DNA of 64,000 nucleotides from contig CAWKGD010000005.1 in the NCBI GenBank assembly GCA_963849105.1, positions 124,001 through 188,000 of the forward strand, written 5' to 3'. The notes under the pieces are model-generated. The model had not been told where the DNA came from and ran no database searches. It saw only the letters and a list, made by a program, of their open reading frames with translations. Origin of the DNA: CAVRXQ01 sp963849105. GTDB taxonomy: Bacteria > Actinomycetota > Acidimicrobiia > Acidimicrobiales > Bog-793. This document shows positions 31,290-40,040 of this stretch, in pieces (position 1 is the stretch's first letter; the number at the start of each line of letters is the position of its first letter). Both the position numbers and the translations under genes were made by a program.

Positions 31290-31985
31290 ATGACCGAATC
31301 CCGAATCAGCGGTCCGAGGAGCGACAGGTCCGCCGTCGCAAAAGAACGAAGCGGGTCCCGTCGCCGATTTCGACGGGCCGCGGCGGTATTTCTTGTGCTC
31401 GGTATAGCTGCTCTTTTGTTCGCGGCGTGCGGGGGCGCGTCGGGTCCGGGTGTCGCGAGCGCCGGCTCGACGACCTCGACGACGGCTCCGTCAAGCAACA
31501 CGAAGGCTCCCTCGACGGCATCGTCCGGCAGCTCGGCGGGGAACGCAAGCGGGCAGACGATGGGCATGGGTGGGGTCACGCTCGCCTACTCCCAGTGCAT
31601 GCGATCACACGGCTTCCAGAACTTTCCCGACCCGAACAGCCAGGGACAGGTAAACGTCAGCGGCGTCGATCCCAACTCGGCACCCTTCGAAGCCGCGCAG
31701 CGGGCGTGCGCGAAATTCGTCTCTGGAGCGTCGGGCAAGCCTCCCACCGCGGCGCAGCAGCAGAAGATGCTCGCCAACGCGCTGAAGTTCGCTCAGTGCA
31801 TGCGGGCGCATGGCATCACGGATTACCCCGATCCCCAGGTATCGGGTGGCGGCATCTCGACTTCCATCAAGGGCGCGAAGAACAGCGACCTCAACCCCAA
31901 AAACCCTCGGTTCCGGGATGCGCAAAAGACGTGCCAATCGATCCGAGGCGCCGGCAGCAAGCAAGTCACGTCCACGGCAGGCTGA
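31290..31985 (+). CDS. Lipoprotein with two CMRxHG repeats
   Basis: This 231-aa protein has a basic N-terminus, a lipoprotein signal (VFLVLGIAALLFAACGG, lipid-attached Cys near residue 47) and a Ser/Thr/Ala linker. Two related repeats follow: YSQCMRSHGFQNFPDPNSQG...FEAAQRACAKF and FAQCMRAHGITDYPDPQ...FRDAQKTCQSI. Proteins with this repeat are widespread in actinobacteria, often beside MacB-type export systems and their regulators; they are of unknown function and sit on the outer face of the membrane. The two Cys per repeat probably form disulfides. Decayed copies flank it on both sides. Confidence 0.75.
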   Translation: MTESRISGPRSDRSAVAKERSGSRRRFRRAAAVFLVLGIAALLFAACGGASGPGVASAGSTTSTTAPSSNTKAPSTASSGSSAGNASGQTMGMGGVTLAYSQCMRSHGFQNFPDPNSQGQVNVSGVDPNSAPFEAAQRACAKFVSGASGKPPTAAQQQKMLANALKFAQCMRAHGITDYPDPQVSGGGISTSIKGAKNSDLNPKNPRFRDAQKTCQSIRGAGSKQVTSTAG

Positions 31986-32308
31986 CAAGGTCTTCGGTCT
32001 GCACGCAGCCGCTCTTCGGCAAATATTTTCTCTGCACCGGTTCGGTGCGGCGCCGAGTCCCGGGCTGCCGATACCTGCGTATTCCCACCCGACGTCATGC
32101 TGCTGGACGGCTCAGCGCGCGAAAGAAGGCTCAATGGCTACCGAACCAGCTTCAAGCGAGTACGTCGTTGTTGCCTAGTACGGCAGCCGTCCTCTCCTCG
32201 CGGCGGTTTCTCAAAAAGAGGCTTTCGGCGGCAGTGACACAGGTGATCGTGTAATCGAGTGAGCAGCGAAATTTCGCGGAGAGACCGGAACTCCCTCACT
32301 GAGAACAG
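31986..32308. other. Intergenic region
   Basis: About 320 bp between the lipoprotein and the PRC-barrel gene (which ends here). Only a 14-codon frame (32133-32177, MATEPASSEYVVVA) is visible, too short to support. No other feature was recognised. Confidence 0.35.
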
Positions 32309-32665
32309 TTACTTGTCTTCGATCCAGCGCTCTCGCCCGAACATTCGACCGAACCGCGCACTCAGGGTGGGCCCGGTGTCTTGGAAGGGATCGACGTGGA
32401 AACTGGCCGGACCCGATGGTGGAGGCAACTGAGAGACCTGTTCATCATTCAGCCAACAATGAACGGCTTCGGTCGTGATTTCGCGAATCTGGCCCTTGTC
32501 GACGAAGCGGAGTCCCTGATGCGTTTTCACGACGATGCCATCGAAAAGATCCTCGCTGGGAATTTGCAGGACGTGTTCGACCGTCCCGAACGTGTGACCC
32601 TCAGCACTCTGTACAGGAGCGCCAACTTCGAGAGCAAGGTACGAAATCTCATGCTCGTCATCCAC
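32309..32665 (-). CDS. PRC-barrel domain protein
   Basis: This 118-aa protein has a PRC-barrel-like domain (YLALEVGAPVQSAEGHTFGT, then LFDGIVVKTHQGLRFVDKGQI, and ITTEAVHCWL), a small beta-barrel found in RimM, photosynthetic reaction centres and stress proteins. A Pro-rich linker and a basic C-terminus (RFGRMFGRERWIEDK) follow. It starts with GTG. In actinobacteria such stand-alone proteins are usually stress-associated, but function is unknown. Confidence 0.7.
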   Translation of the reverse strand: MDDEHEISYLALEVGAPVQSAEGHTFGTVEHVLQIPSEDLFDGIVVKTHQGLRFVDKGQIREITTEAVHCWLNDEQVSQLPPPSGPASFHVDPFQDTGPTLSARFGRMFGRERWIEDK

Positions 32666-33002
32666 AGTCGCACCGCCCTAGTTCAGTTGCGCAACGCTAT
32701 CTAAACAGTCGAGATCATTTCCCCTGTGCTCGGGCTGAAGCGAGCGCCCGGAAGTCCGTCTGCGCGTCCAAGACTTGTGGCGATCTCTCGTCGATCGCTC
32801 TCGGCGAGGAGAGGAATTAACTCGACGTGAGCGTCGGTCCAGCAACTTCGACACGCCGTGTGTCTCTTTTTGGCGGCGAGAGGTGGCCTCGCCCGTAACC
32901 GGCGTGCAACCGATTTCGAAGTAGAACGACGGCGATGTTGACCAGGGCCGCAAACATGTCTGCGCCGCCCCCAAGGTCCGAAGACCCGATCCGTCGCAGC
33001 GT
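32666..33002. other. Intergenic region with no recognised gene
   Basis: About 340 bp. Frames on the minus strand here have biased, unlikely composition. It may contain more of the decayed lipoprotein copy that is readable from 33003. Confidence 0.35.
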
Positions 33003-33142
33003 ATGCGCGACCATCGGACCGAGAACTTCCCGGAACCGAATTCGCAAGCGCCTCCTCCCAGTCGTTCACTAATGAGGCCGGATACTCTCCGGAGCCCGGA
33101 TACTCGGCCGCCGCGAAAACCTGCGAGGCACCGTCCGAATGA
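33003..33142 (+). pseudogene. Relic of a CMRxHG-repeat lipoprotein gene
   Basis: One frame reads MRDHRTENFPEPNSQ, matching CMRSHGFQNFPDPNSQG of the intact gene. About 30 bases later another frame reads GYSAAAKTCEAPSE and stops, matching the FEAAQRAC helix. A frameshift separates the two parts. Confidence 0.6.
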
Positions 33143-33202
33143 TTGGCCGCTGGCGTCGAAGTGCCAAAACCCCGGCACCCGATGTTCGAGACGACCGGTA
33201 CG

Positions 33203-33208
33203 TAGAGT
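33203..33208 (+). promoter_or_regulatory. -10 element TAGAGT of a leaderless transcript
   Basis: TAGAGT is 7 nt before ATG 33216 and fixes the start of the peptidase gene inside a much longer open frame. Confidence 0.55.
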
Positions 33209-33215
33209 TGCAGCC

Positions 33216-34400
33216 ATGATCGGTCGTCAGCGCGGTCGATCGTGGACCGGCGGCGCAATGGCGATCGCGACCATCGTCGTGACGCTCCTGTCTCTCGCAA
33301 CGCAAGCGAGTGGAATCACCGCCCCCACGACTCGAAGCTCGAAGACCGCTGTTCCAAGGATCCTGTCGATCCGAGCAAACCGCGCCTCGTTGCCGTCGCG
33401 CGGCGGAACGATCACCGTGTCAATGCGAACGGTGGGTGCCGCTGGCTGCCGTCTCTTCCCCGTCGGTCAAAAGGCGGTGACCTCCGCGCTGCCGCGATCG
33501 TGGTCGAACTGCTCGCGAGGTGTCGCGCGCGTGAGGATCAAGCTTGGTGCGAACCTCTCGGGCACGACCGTGGCCGCCCACTTTCGCGACTACGCCCGGC
33601 GAGGCTTGAGCGTGACGTGGGTACCGCTCACAATCCTCGTTCGGCCGGGTCAAGTCGGCGAACCCGCTCCGACGGATGCGAGCGGCTACACCGAGAGCAC
33701 GAACTGGTCCGGCTACGTCGTCCCGTCGTCTCAATCAGTGGTCGAGTCGACGAGCGGAATGTGGACCATTCCGACGTTGAACTGCAGTGACACTCCGAGC
33801 GGGGAGGTCTCGGAATGGGTCGGGATCGGTGGAGTCAGCTGGCCGGGTGGCGGGAGTTCGGGTGCGCTCTTGCAGACCGGCACCGAGGATCGCTGCGTCA
33901 ACGGAGTGCAGCAAGACGATGCGTGGTGGGAGCTGTACCCATCGAATCCCAACGAATCGATCGACTATTCCCGCCTGTCCGTATCTGCAGGGGACTCAGT
34001 CGTGGCGAGCGTCTACAAAACGATGGGCGGCCGCTGGTCGACGAAGATCGACGACGTCACGAAGGGCATTTCCGGGGTCATGGTAACGGGCGTCGAATAC
34101 GGCACCGCGCTCGACAACGGTGGGTCGAACGTGTTCTCGAAGGAGGGTTCGACCTCTCAGCTGTCCTATGACGGCGGTTACTCGGCGGAATGGATCGTCG
34201 AGGATTCGGGAGCGAGCGAGACGCAGCTGTCGCCGTTTGCGAACTTCGGCACAATCACGTTCTCCAACCTGCACGCGGGCCTTCCCGCGTGGGCGCTCAC
34301 CTCCGCTGAAGGAGTGGAGCTCGTCCAGCACGGCGTCGTTCTGTCGACCCCGGCAGCACCGAGCGCTAATGGGTTCGACGTGCACTACACGGGACCGTAG
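33216..34400 (+). CDS. Secreted glutamic endopeptidase, family G1 (eqolisin-like)
   Basis: This protein of about 394 aa has a signal peptide (GAMAIATIVVTLLSLATQAS) and an N-terminal beta domain of about 130 residues, then a G1 peptidase domain from about residue 145. Signatures are STNWSGYVV, GMWTIPTL, SEWVGIGGVSWPGGG, ALLQTGTE (candidate catalytic Gln), DDAWWELYP and YSAEWIVEDSGAS (candidate catalytic Glu). G1 enzymes, first known from fungi, use a Gln/Glu dyad and work at low pH. An exported acid protease is the best prediction. The leaderless ATG is preferred to the open frame from 33003. Confidence 0.85.
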   Translation: MIGRQRGRSWTGGAMAIATIVVTLLSLATQASGITAPTTRSSKTAVPRILSIRANRASLPSRGGTITVSMRTVGAAGCRLFPVGQKAVTSALPRSWSNCSRGVARVRIKLGANLSGTTVAAHFRDYARRGLSVTWVPLTILVRPGQVGEPAPTDASGYTESTNWSGYVVPSSQSVVESTSGMWTIPTLNCSDTPSGEVSEWVGIGGVSWPGGGSSGALLQTGTEDRCVNGVQQDDAWWELYPSNPNESIDYSRLSVSAGDSVVASVYKTMGGRWSTKIDDVTKGISGVMVTGVEYGTALDNGGSNVFSKEGSTSQLSYDGGYSAEWIVEDSGASETQLSPFANFGTITFSNLHAGLPAWALTSAEGVELVQHGVVLSTPAAPSANGFDVHYTGP

Positions 34401-34596
34401 GACGAAAGACGGCTCACGTCAGCACCTGAGGTGCCGCAGAAACCACCCCAGCAACGAGTTCGATCTGCGGTACACCTTGCGAGGAACGACGCGCCTCGCG
34501 TATGCGCCCGGTCATCGTTTTGTCATCAGGGCTCATCGCGCTGATCGTCATGCAAGGTGGGACGCGCCGACGGAGTTACCGCTAAACGCACCGCGG

Positions 34597-35349
34597 CTAA
34601 GAGCGAGAGCAGAACACGAGGATCCTCCCGCACTGTTCGCAGTGCACGACTTCATCCTCCGCGGCGTGGCGGAGCTGGTCGAGCTCGGTCGCAGAAATCA
34701 TGAGATGGCAGCCCGCGCACATCCCTCCGACCACACGCGCCACCCCGACACCGCCGAGCCGGGTACGCAAGCGCTCGTAGTCGCCTCGAAGCCCGTCCGG
34801 GATCGTCGTCGCGAGCGCCTCTCGTCGGGAGCGGTGCTGGACGATCTCCTCATCGATCTCAGACTCCGCGGCCCTGAGCTCCTTGGACAGACGTGAGATC
34901 TCCTCTTCTTCGGCCTTGAGCGCGTCGGTCAGCGTCGAGAGTTCGCTCTCGATCGGTTCGATCGCCTCCATCACGACGAGCTGCTCGTCGTCGAGATCGC
35001 GACGGAGCCGGTCCAAGTTTCCCATCTCGACCGCCATCGCTTCTTGATCACGGAAGGACCCTGCCTGGCCGCTGCGCAACCGATCGTCGATGCGTGCCGC
35101 CCGCGTGACGATTTCAGCGACCTCTCCCGCCAGACCCGAAAGGCGCCCCTCGTGCACCTGGCGCGCGGAGTTCGCTTCACGCTCTCGCACGTCGATCTGC
35201 ACAAGCGCGCGCTCGTGTTCTGCGAGCTCGCCGCGAGCTGGAAGCGTCGCGCGCCGATGTTCGAGCGAATCGATTGCGGAGTCCTCGTCTTGTACCGCCA
35301 GCAACGCCTCGAACGCCGCATGTCCCTGCGCCTTCGTAGCGTCGGTCAT
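34597..35349 (-). CDS. CdsZ-type zinc ribbon coiled-coil protein (DUF164)
   Basis: This 250-aa protein is a long helical coiled coil (about 15-185) followed by a C4 zinc ribbon (GGMCAGCHLMIS and VVHCEQCGRILVF). The family is common in bacteria and has been linked to RNA-related or nucleotide-binding roles; the name CdsZ is used for it in actinobacteria and Chlamydia (family knowledge). It overlaps the IMPase gene by 4 bp (ATGA), so the two are translationally coupled. Confidence 0.85.
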   Translation of the reverse strand: MTDATKAQGHAAFEALLAVQDEDSAIDSLEHRRATLPARGELAEHERALVQIDVREREANSARQVHEGRLSGLAGEVAEIVTRAARIDDRLRSGQAGSFRDQEAMAVEMGNLDRLRRDLDDEQLVVMEAIEPIESELSTLTDALKAEEEEISRLSKELRAAESEIDEEIVQHRSRREALATTIPDGLRGDYERLRTRLGGVGVARVVGGMCAGCHLMISATELDQLRHAAEDEVVHCEQCGRILVFCSRS

Positions 35350-36110
35350 CCGGTCCCTTCCACGTCCGCTCCGGATCGGCGCGCGTCGATAAGGTCGACG
35401 AGCAATGACGTCGTCGCCGCGACGACCGGGCTGCGGCGCTCCTCGTGTCGCCGAACGACGAGGTCGCGTCCAAAGGCGTCGGCGGCGCTGGCTCCTGCCT
35501 CATTCGCGACGAGCATGCCGCCGAGGTAGTCCCAGACCCCGAGCGAGCGGCGTCCCCACTCGCAGAAGGCGTCGAGGCGTCCGTCCGCGACCGCGCAAAT
35601 TTCGAGAGCGGCCGCTCCAAAAGCGCGCGCTTGGCGCCAGTGGATCGAGCGGAAGGGCAGCCCCGAAACCCCGACGATCGCGTCGGCGAGTCTGGACGTC
35701 TTGCCGGCGGCGATCGTCTGACCGTCCCTCGTGGCGCCGTCGCCTCTCTGGGCTTCGTAGCGCGTCCCGTCGGCGAGGTTGGCGACGAGGGCACAGAGCG
35801 GACCGGACTCGTCCAGGATGCAAATACTCGTTGCGAACCATGGGATTCCCCGCGAGGCATTCGTCGACCCGTCGACCGGATCGATCACCGCGAGGAGATC
35901 GCGTCCGGCCTCGGTGACGCCCGACTCCTCGCTCAATACGCCAAGACCCGCACCAAGCAACACCTCGAGGGCCGCGTTGTCCGCAACGACATCGATCCCG
36001 TACTGCCCCTGGATCGCTCCTGGCGCTGACCAATCCTCGACGCCGGCAATCGCCGAAGCGACCGCCTCCGCCGCGCGACCCATGACGGCCGAAAGGTCAC
36101 GGGCTTGCAC
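35346..36110 (-). CDS. Inositol monophosphatase-family phosphatase
   Basis: This 254-aa protein has the metal-dependent phosphatase motifs VLSEESGV, DPVDGSTN (three metal-binding acids) and VWDYLGGMLVANEAGA. The group includes inositol-1-phosphatase, histidinol-phosphatase and 3'-phosphoadenosine phosphatases; the substrate cannot be told from the motifs. It starts with GTG after the leaderless TAGCTT element. In actinobacteria a role in inositol or mycothiol precursor supply is plausible. Confidence 0.88.
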   Translation of the reverse strand: MQARDLSAVMGRAAEAVASAIAGVEDWSAPGAIQGQYGIDVVADNAALEVLLGAGLGVLSEESGVTEAGRDLLAVIDPVDGSTNASRGIPWFATSICILDESGPLCALVANLADGTRYEAQRGDGATRDGQTIAAGKTSRLADAIVGVSGLPFRSIHWRQARAFGAAALEICAVADGRLDAFCEWGRRSLGVWDYLGGMLVANEAGASAADAFGRDLVVRRHEERRSPVVAATTSLLVDLIDARRSGADVEGTG

Positions 36111-36116
36111 ATACGC

Positions 36117-36122
36117 AAGCTA
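36117..36122 (-). promoter_or_regulatory. -10 element TAGCTT of a leaderless transcript
   Basis: On the minus strand TAGCTT is 6 nt before the GTG at 36110. Confidence 0.5.
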
Positions 36123-36195
36123 CTTGGGTCGATGAACGGCATCTTCCGAGCGGGTACACGTCCGACCCGCAGCGAGGCGGAACGAGACCCTCCCC

Positions 36196-36201
36196 TACAC
36201 T
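36196..36201 (+). promoter_or_regulatory. -10 element TACACT of a leaderless transcript
   Basis: TACACT is 7 nt before the ATG at 36209, the same hexamer as before the exonuclease gene. Confidence 0.6.
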
Positions 36202-36208
36202 CGACGCG

Positions 36209-36769
36209 ATGGCGGTCATCGACGTCGCGGGATACGTCGCCGAATTGAAAGACCATGCGACCGATCACGGTTTCCACGTCCATGACGAGCGCCACTTCGT
36301 CGAGACGTACTCGCTGCGGCAGTTCTGGGAAGTCGACCTGCATCCCGAAGAAGGCTGCGGCGGTCCGATCGATCTCCACCTCGCCCTGGAAGTCGATCCG
36401 CGCACACTCCTCGACTTCGAAGACGCGGTCGTCGCCCTGCCCGACGACGAGGAACCGCCCGACAAATGGTCGTTCCCGCTCACCTTCAACTGGGGGATCC
36501 CGCCGCTCCCGAACGGGCCCGACCTACTGCGACTGGCGATCGACCTCGCTGGCGTCGGCGGCGTCGAACTGCCTTTGGAGATCTCGGCGACGGACTCGTT
36601 CGGCTCAGTGACGGACCCTCCCGTCCGCCGCTTGACGATTGTCGCCCGTCATGAGGTCTCGCTCGCGAAAGTCCTCGCCGGCGAAGAGCTGTTGTGTGAC
36701 ACCTTCGACCGGACGCGCGCGGTCAGCCGGTTTCTGTTGGACGCCGCGCCCGCCTGGCTCGACGCATGA
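36209..36769 (+). CDS. Conserved actinobacterial-type hypothetical protein
   Basis: This 186-aa cytoplasmic protein has no signal or membrane segment. Its regular mixed alpha/beta pattern (HDERHFVETYSLRQFWEVDL, WSFPLTFNWGIPPLPNGPDL, RLTIVARHEVSLAKVLAGEE) indicates a genuine folded protein. It is not recognised as a named family. The stop overlaps the next gene's ATG (ATGA), so the two form an operon behind a leaderless promoter. Confidence 0.75.
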   Translation: MAVIDVAGYVAELKDHATDHGFHVHDERHFVETYSLRQFWEVDLHPEEGCGGPIDLHLALEVDPRTLLDFEDAVVALPDDEEPPDKWSFPLTFNWGIPPLPNGPDLLRLAIDLAGVGGVELPLEISATDSFGSVTDPPVRRLTIVARHEVSLAKVLAGEELLCDTFDRTRAVSRFLLDAAPAWLDA

Positions 36770-37143
36770 CCGTCAGGCGCCCGGGCCGTCGGCTCCGGCG
36801 CCTCTTCGGCGCCACGGCGCTCGTCGCATCCGGTGCGGGGATCGCAAGCGCCTGCGGTGCATCGGCGTCGACACTCGGACACCAAGCGTGCGTCGATGTC
36901 GGTCACAGCTTGTCGATCTACGCGCAGAGCACAAAGACGAGCGATGCGGCGCTCGCGGGAAAAGATCGTGCCCGAGCCCTTACGTTGCTGCGCGAAGCGC
37001 TCCAACCGGCGGCGCTCGCCGGCAGCAATGACGGGGACTGGCAGGCGCTCATGACGACGCTCTCGGAATCGAATCGCGTGCCGGAATCAAAGCTCGTGCC
37101 GGCGCTCTCGGCCCAGTGCGCGCAGAGCCTCTCGCAGGGCTGA
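36766..37143 (+). CDS. Small secreted or lipid-anchored helical protein
   Basis: This 125-aa protein starts with a basic signal region (VRRPGRRLRRLFGATALVAS) and ASACG at about residues 27-31, which may be a lipobox or a cleavage site before a cysteine. The rest is helical with two more Cys (HQACVDVGHSL and SAQCAQSLSQ). It is translationally coupled to the upstream gene by a 4-bp overlap. Function unknown. Confidence 0.65.
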   Translation: MTVRRPGRRLRRLFGATALVASGAGIASACGASASTLGHQACVDVGHSLSIYAQSTKTSDAALAGKDRARALTLLREALQPAALAGSNDGDWQALMTTLSESNRVPESKLVPALSAQCAQSLSQG

Positions 37144-37155
37144 GCGCCGCGTCGC

Positions 37156-37998
37156 TCAGTCGCGGTGGTCGATCGACCTTCCCTCGTCCCACAGCCGCAG
37201 GCCGCCGAGGATCCCGGCCACGTTGTCGACGACGGAGTACGGCGCTTCGACCCTGCCTTTCAGGTGACGGGAGTTGCCGCCACCGAGATAACAGTGGTCG
37301 AAGTTCGTGAGGATTCGGAAGACCTCGAGCGCCTCGAAAACGCGCCGACGCCACCTTTTCGGTCCGATCTTCTCCAGGGTCGCGTTGCCGAGCTGCTCGT
37401 TGAAGGTCTCCCCCTTGCGGAACGGAACCTGCGCCAACTCGAGGTGCGGGGCGAGCATCCCGTCGTAGAAAAGGGCGGTTCCGACCCCGGTGCCGAGGGT
37501 GACGACGAACTCGAGCCCGTCCCCCGAGACGACGGCGAGACCTTGTAGGTCGGCGTCGTTCGCGACGCGCGTCGGTTTCGAGAGCCGCTTCGAAAGCTCG
37601 TCGGCGAGCGGAAAGCCTTTCCATTTCTCGACGAGCTCGGGCAGAATGCGCGAGCCGAGTCCCTTTTCGGTCGAGAACTGCGGCGCGGTCAAGACCCGGC
37701 CCTTGCGGACGACGCCGGGGAAGCCGACCGAGACCCGCTCGAAACTCGGCAGCGGGCGGACGAGATCCGCGAGCGTGTCGACGAGGCGCTGTGGGGGAAG
37801 CGGATACGGCGTTGGCACTGAGACCCGATCGGCGACCATGCGGTCCTGTGTGTCGAGCACCGAGCCCTTGAGGCCAGTCCCGCCGACGTCGAGGGCGAGG
37901 GTGAACGGTCGCTTCGGCGCACCGCGGTCGTCTCCGGCCTTCGCGGGCTCGGGACCCGCCGACGCCGGGCTTTCCTGCGAGCTCGCGTCGTCTGTCAT
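37156..37998 (-). CDS. ppgK: Polyphosphate glucokinase-like ROK-family kinase
   Basis: This 280-aa protein has the ROK fold with phosphate motif LALDVGGTGLKGSVLD near residue 36, the catalytic loop RVANDADLQGLAVV and the C-terminal DHCYLGGGNSRHL. The size and TLGTGVGTALFYDGM segment fit actinobacterial PpgK, which phosphorylates glucose with polyphosphate or ATP. The N-terminal 30 residues are a poorly ordered, Ala/Glu-rich extension. It overlaps the aminopeptidase gene upstream by 4 bp. The exact donor is inferred from the family. Confidence 0.82.
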   Translation of the reverse strand: MTDDASSQESPASAGPEPAKAGDDRGAPKRPFTLALDVGGTGLKGSVLDTQDRMVADRVSVPTPYPLPPQRLVDTLADLVRPLPSFERVSVGFPGVVRKGRVLTAPQFSTEKGLGSRILPELVEKWKGFPLADELSKRLSKPTRVANDADLQGLAVVSGDGLEFVVTLGTGVGTALFYDGMLAPHLELAQVPFRKGETFNEQLGNATLEKIGPKRWRRRVFEALEVFRILTNFDHCYLGGGNSRHLKGRVEAPYSVVDNVAGILGGLRLWDEGRSIDHRD

Positions 37999-39492
37999 CT
38001 GATCACCCTTTTCCCCTTAGGGTCCTCGTCGGCCCTGTCGCCGATCGGCTCGTACCCTGCGAGCAGTTCGATCAAGGTGCGGACACCGAATCCGGTACCG
38101 CCTTTCGGCACGTATCCGCGCGCCTCCTCGGTCCACGCCACACCCGCGATGTCGAGGTGCGCCCAGGGGACCGCGCCGACGAACTCTTCTAGGACGAGGC
38201 CCGCCACGAGCGCGCCACCCTGGCCGATCGGCCCGATGTTTTTCAAGTCGGCGACGTCGGATTCGAGCAGCGTTCGGTAGGCGACCGGAAGCGGTAGGTG
38301 CCAGACCGGCTCCCCCGCCGCGGCCGCGGCACGCTCGACTGCGCCGACAAGACGCGAGTCGTTGCCCATCAACCCGGCGAGCCGCTTGCCGAGGGCGACG
38401 ACGATCGGCGCCGTGAGCGTGGCGAGGTCGACGATCGCGTCTGGCGACTCCTCCGCGGCGAGGCTGAGCGCGTCGGAAAGGACGAGGCGGCCCTCGGCGT
38501 CGGTGTTCAGCACCTCGACGGTCTTGCCATTGCGCGCGGTGAACACGTCGCCGGGCTTGACGGCGCTTCCTCCGGGCATGTTCTCGGTCAGCGGAAAGAT
38601 CCCGACGACCTTTGCCCGGACGTCGTGCGCGACGACACGCGGTCATCGCGCCGAGAACGGCCGCCGCACCGCCGCAATCCTCCTTCATCGTGAACATCGC
38701 CGTCAGCGGCTTCAGCGACAACCCGCCTGAATCGAATGTGATGCCCTTGCCAACGAGCGCGACGGTCGCGATCGGATCGTTCGGCGAGTACTCGAGGCGG
38801 ACGAGCCGCGGCGGTTCGGCGGATCCCTTTGCCACCGACAACAGCCCGCCGAGGCCCATCTCGCGGATCTGCTGCTCGTCGAAGATCTCGACTGACAGCC
38901 CAGCGCGCTCGCCGACCTCGCGGGTGATCTCGGCGAAGCGTTTCGGTGTCTTGTCAGCCGCGGGTGTATTCACGAGGTCGCGGGCGAGGTTCACCGCGTC
39001 GGCGCGCGCCCGCGCCAGCGCGAGCGCGTCCGCTGCCGAGTCGTGTTCAGGAGCGATCATCACCATCCGCCCGAGCCTTGGCGCGTCGGCGGACTGCTGC
39101 TTGCGTCCGTTGAAGCGGTAGGAGCCGAGGATCGCACCTTCGCTGAACGCACCGAGCACTTCATTCTCTGAGAGCGATGACGGTGCCGCGCCGCGCAGGT
39201 CGACCGCCACCTCGTCGACGTTCGCTGCCGCACGGGACAGCGCCGCCCCGGCGCGCCGGCACATCTCGGCATCGAGCTCCTCGATCGCTCCGAGCCCGAC
39301 GACGAAAGAGACGGAGTTGGCGCCGTTCGCAACAACCGCTGCGTCACCGACGTCGCCTTTGCATCCCTGCGCCGCCAGCGCACCGGCGTCGGGATCGGGG
39401 GTGCCGTCGAGACCGACGAGCCCCTCGAACACCGGCCTCGCAAAAGGGCGCCCGTCGATCGCACCCGCCGCCACCTCGAGCTGCAACGTCAC
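37995..39492 (-). pseudogene. pepA: Leucyl aminopeptidase (M17) with a frameshift
   Basis: Two overlapping frames encode one M17 aminopeptidase. The first, from GTG 39492, carries the N-terminal domain and GKGITFDSGGLSLKP and MKEDCGGAAAVLGAMTA. The second resumes near 38636 with VVAHDVRAKVVGIFPLTENM, then NTDAEGRLVLSDAL and the metal-binding C-terminal region. A single extra base near 38637 explains the break; removing it gives a normal enzyme of about 498 aa. The change is either a real mutation or an assembly error. M17 enzymes bind two metals and release N-terminal residues. The end overlaps ppgK by 4 bp. Confidence 0.82.
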
Positions 39493-40040
39493 CGTTCATC
39501 TCCTTCGTTCTTCGCGAAGCGGTGATCCTGCTCGACCGCTCGGGCGAGCATCCAACAAAGGTCAGACAATCGGTTCAAGTAGGCGGGAACGAAGCTCTCG
39601 GGCTTCAGCTCGACGGCAACGAGTCGCCGTTCGGCGCGCCGAACGACGGTGCGGGCGACCTCGAGCGCGGCCGACGCGGCGTCTTCGCCTGGAACGGTGA
39701 AGTCGGTGATCTCTCCGGCCGCTCGCGCGTGCCCGTCGATCAGTGACTCGAGGTGCTCGACCATCGCGCCGGTCGCTTCTGTGATCCCCGGCTCGAACCG
39801 GCGCAGCTGCACCGGATCGGTGGCGACCTCGGCCATCAGGACCCAGAGGTCGCGCTCCGCGTCGACGAGCACCGACGCGATGTCCGGGTGTTGCGCACAC
39901 GCCACCCGCGCTGTCCCAAGCGCGGCCTGGGCTTCGTCGATCGAACCGAGCGCTTCGATGCGCGCGCTGTCCTTTCCGACACGGCCGCCTGCGCGCAGCG
40001 CGGTCGTTCCGTCGTCGCCCCTCCTTGTGTAGATCTTCAC
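39489..40040 (-). CDS. PduO-type cob(I)alamin adenosyltransferase
   Basis: This protein of about 183 aa adenosylates cobalamin with ATP. KIYTRRGDDGTTALRAGGR at the N-terminus is the ATP-binding motif, and CWMLARAVEQDHR and RTVVRRAERRLVAVELKPE are the core helix motifs of the PduO family. GTG 40040 overlaps the stop of the upstream gene (GTGA) and has GGAG 7 nt before it, so it is preferred over the longer frame to 40256. Coenzyme B12-dependent enzymes are not in the window. Confidence 0.88.
   Translation of the reverse strand: MKIYTRRGDDGTTALRAGGRVGKDSARIEALGSIDEAQAALGTARVACAQHPDIASVLVDAERDLWVLMAEVATDPVQLRRFEPGITEATGAMVEHLESLIDGHARAAGEITDFTVPGEDAASAALEVARTVVRRAERRLVAVELKPESFVPAYLNRLSDLCWMLARAVEQDHRFAKNEGDER

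Noticed and set aside
32133..32177. 14-codon frame MATEPASSEYVVVA
   Set aside because: Too short, no ribosome binding site and no recognisable family.
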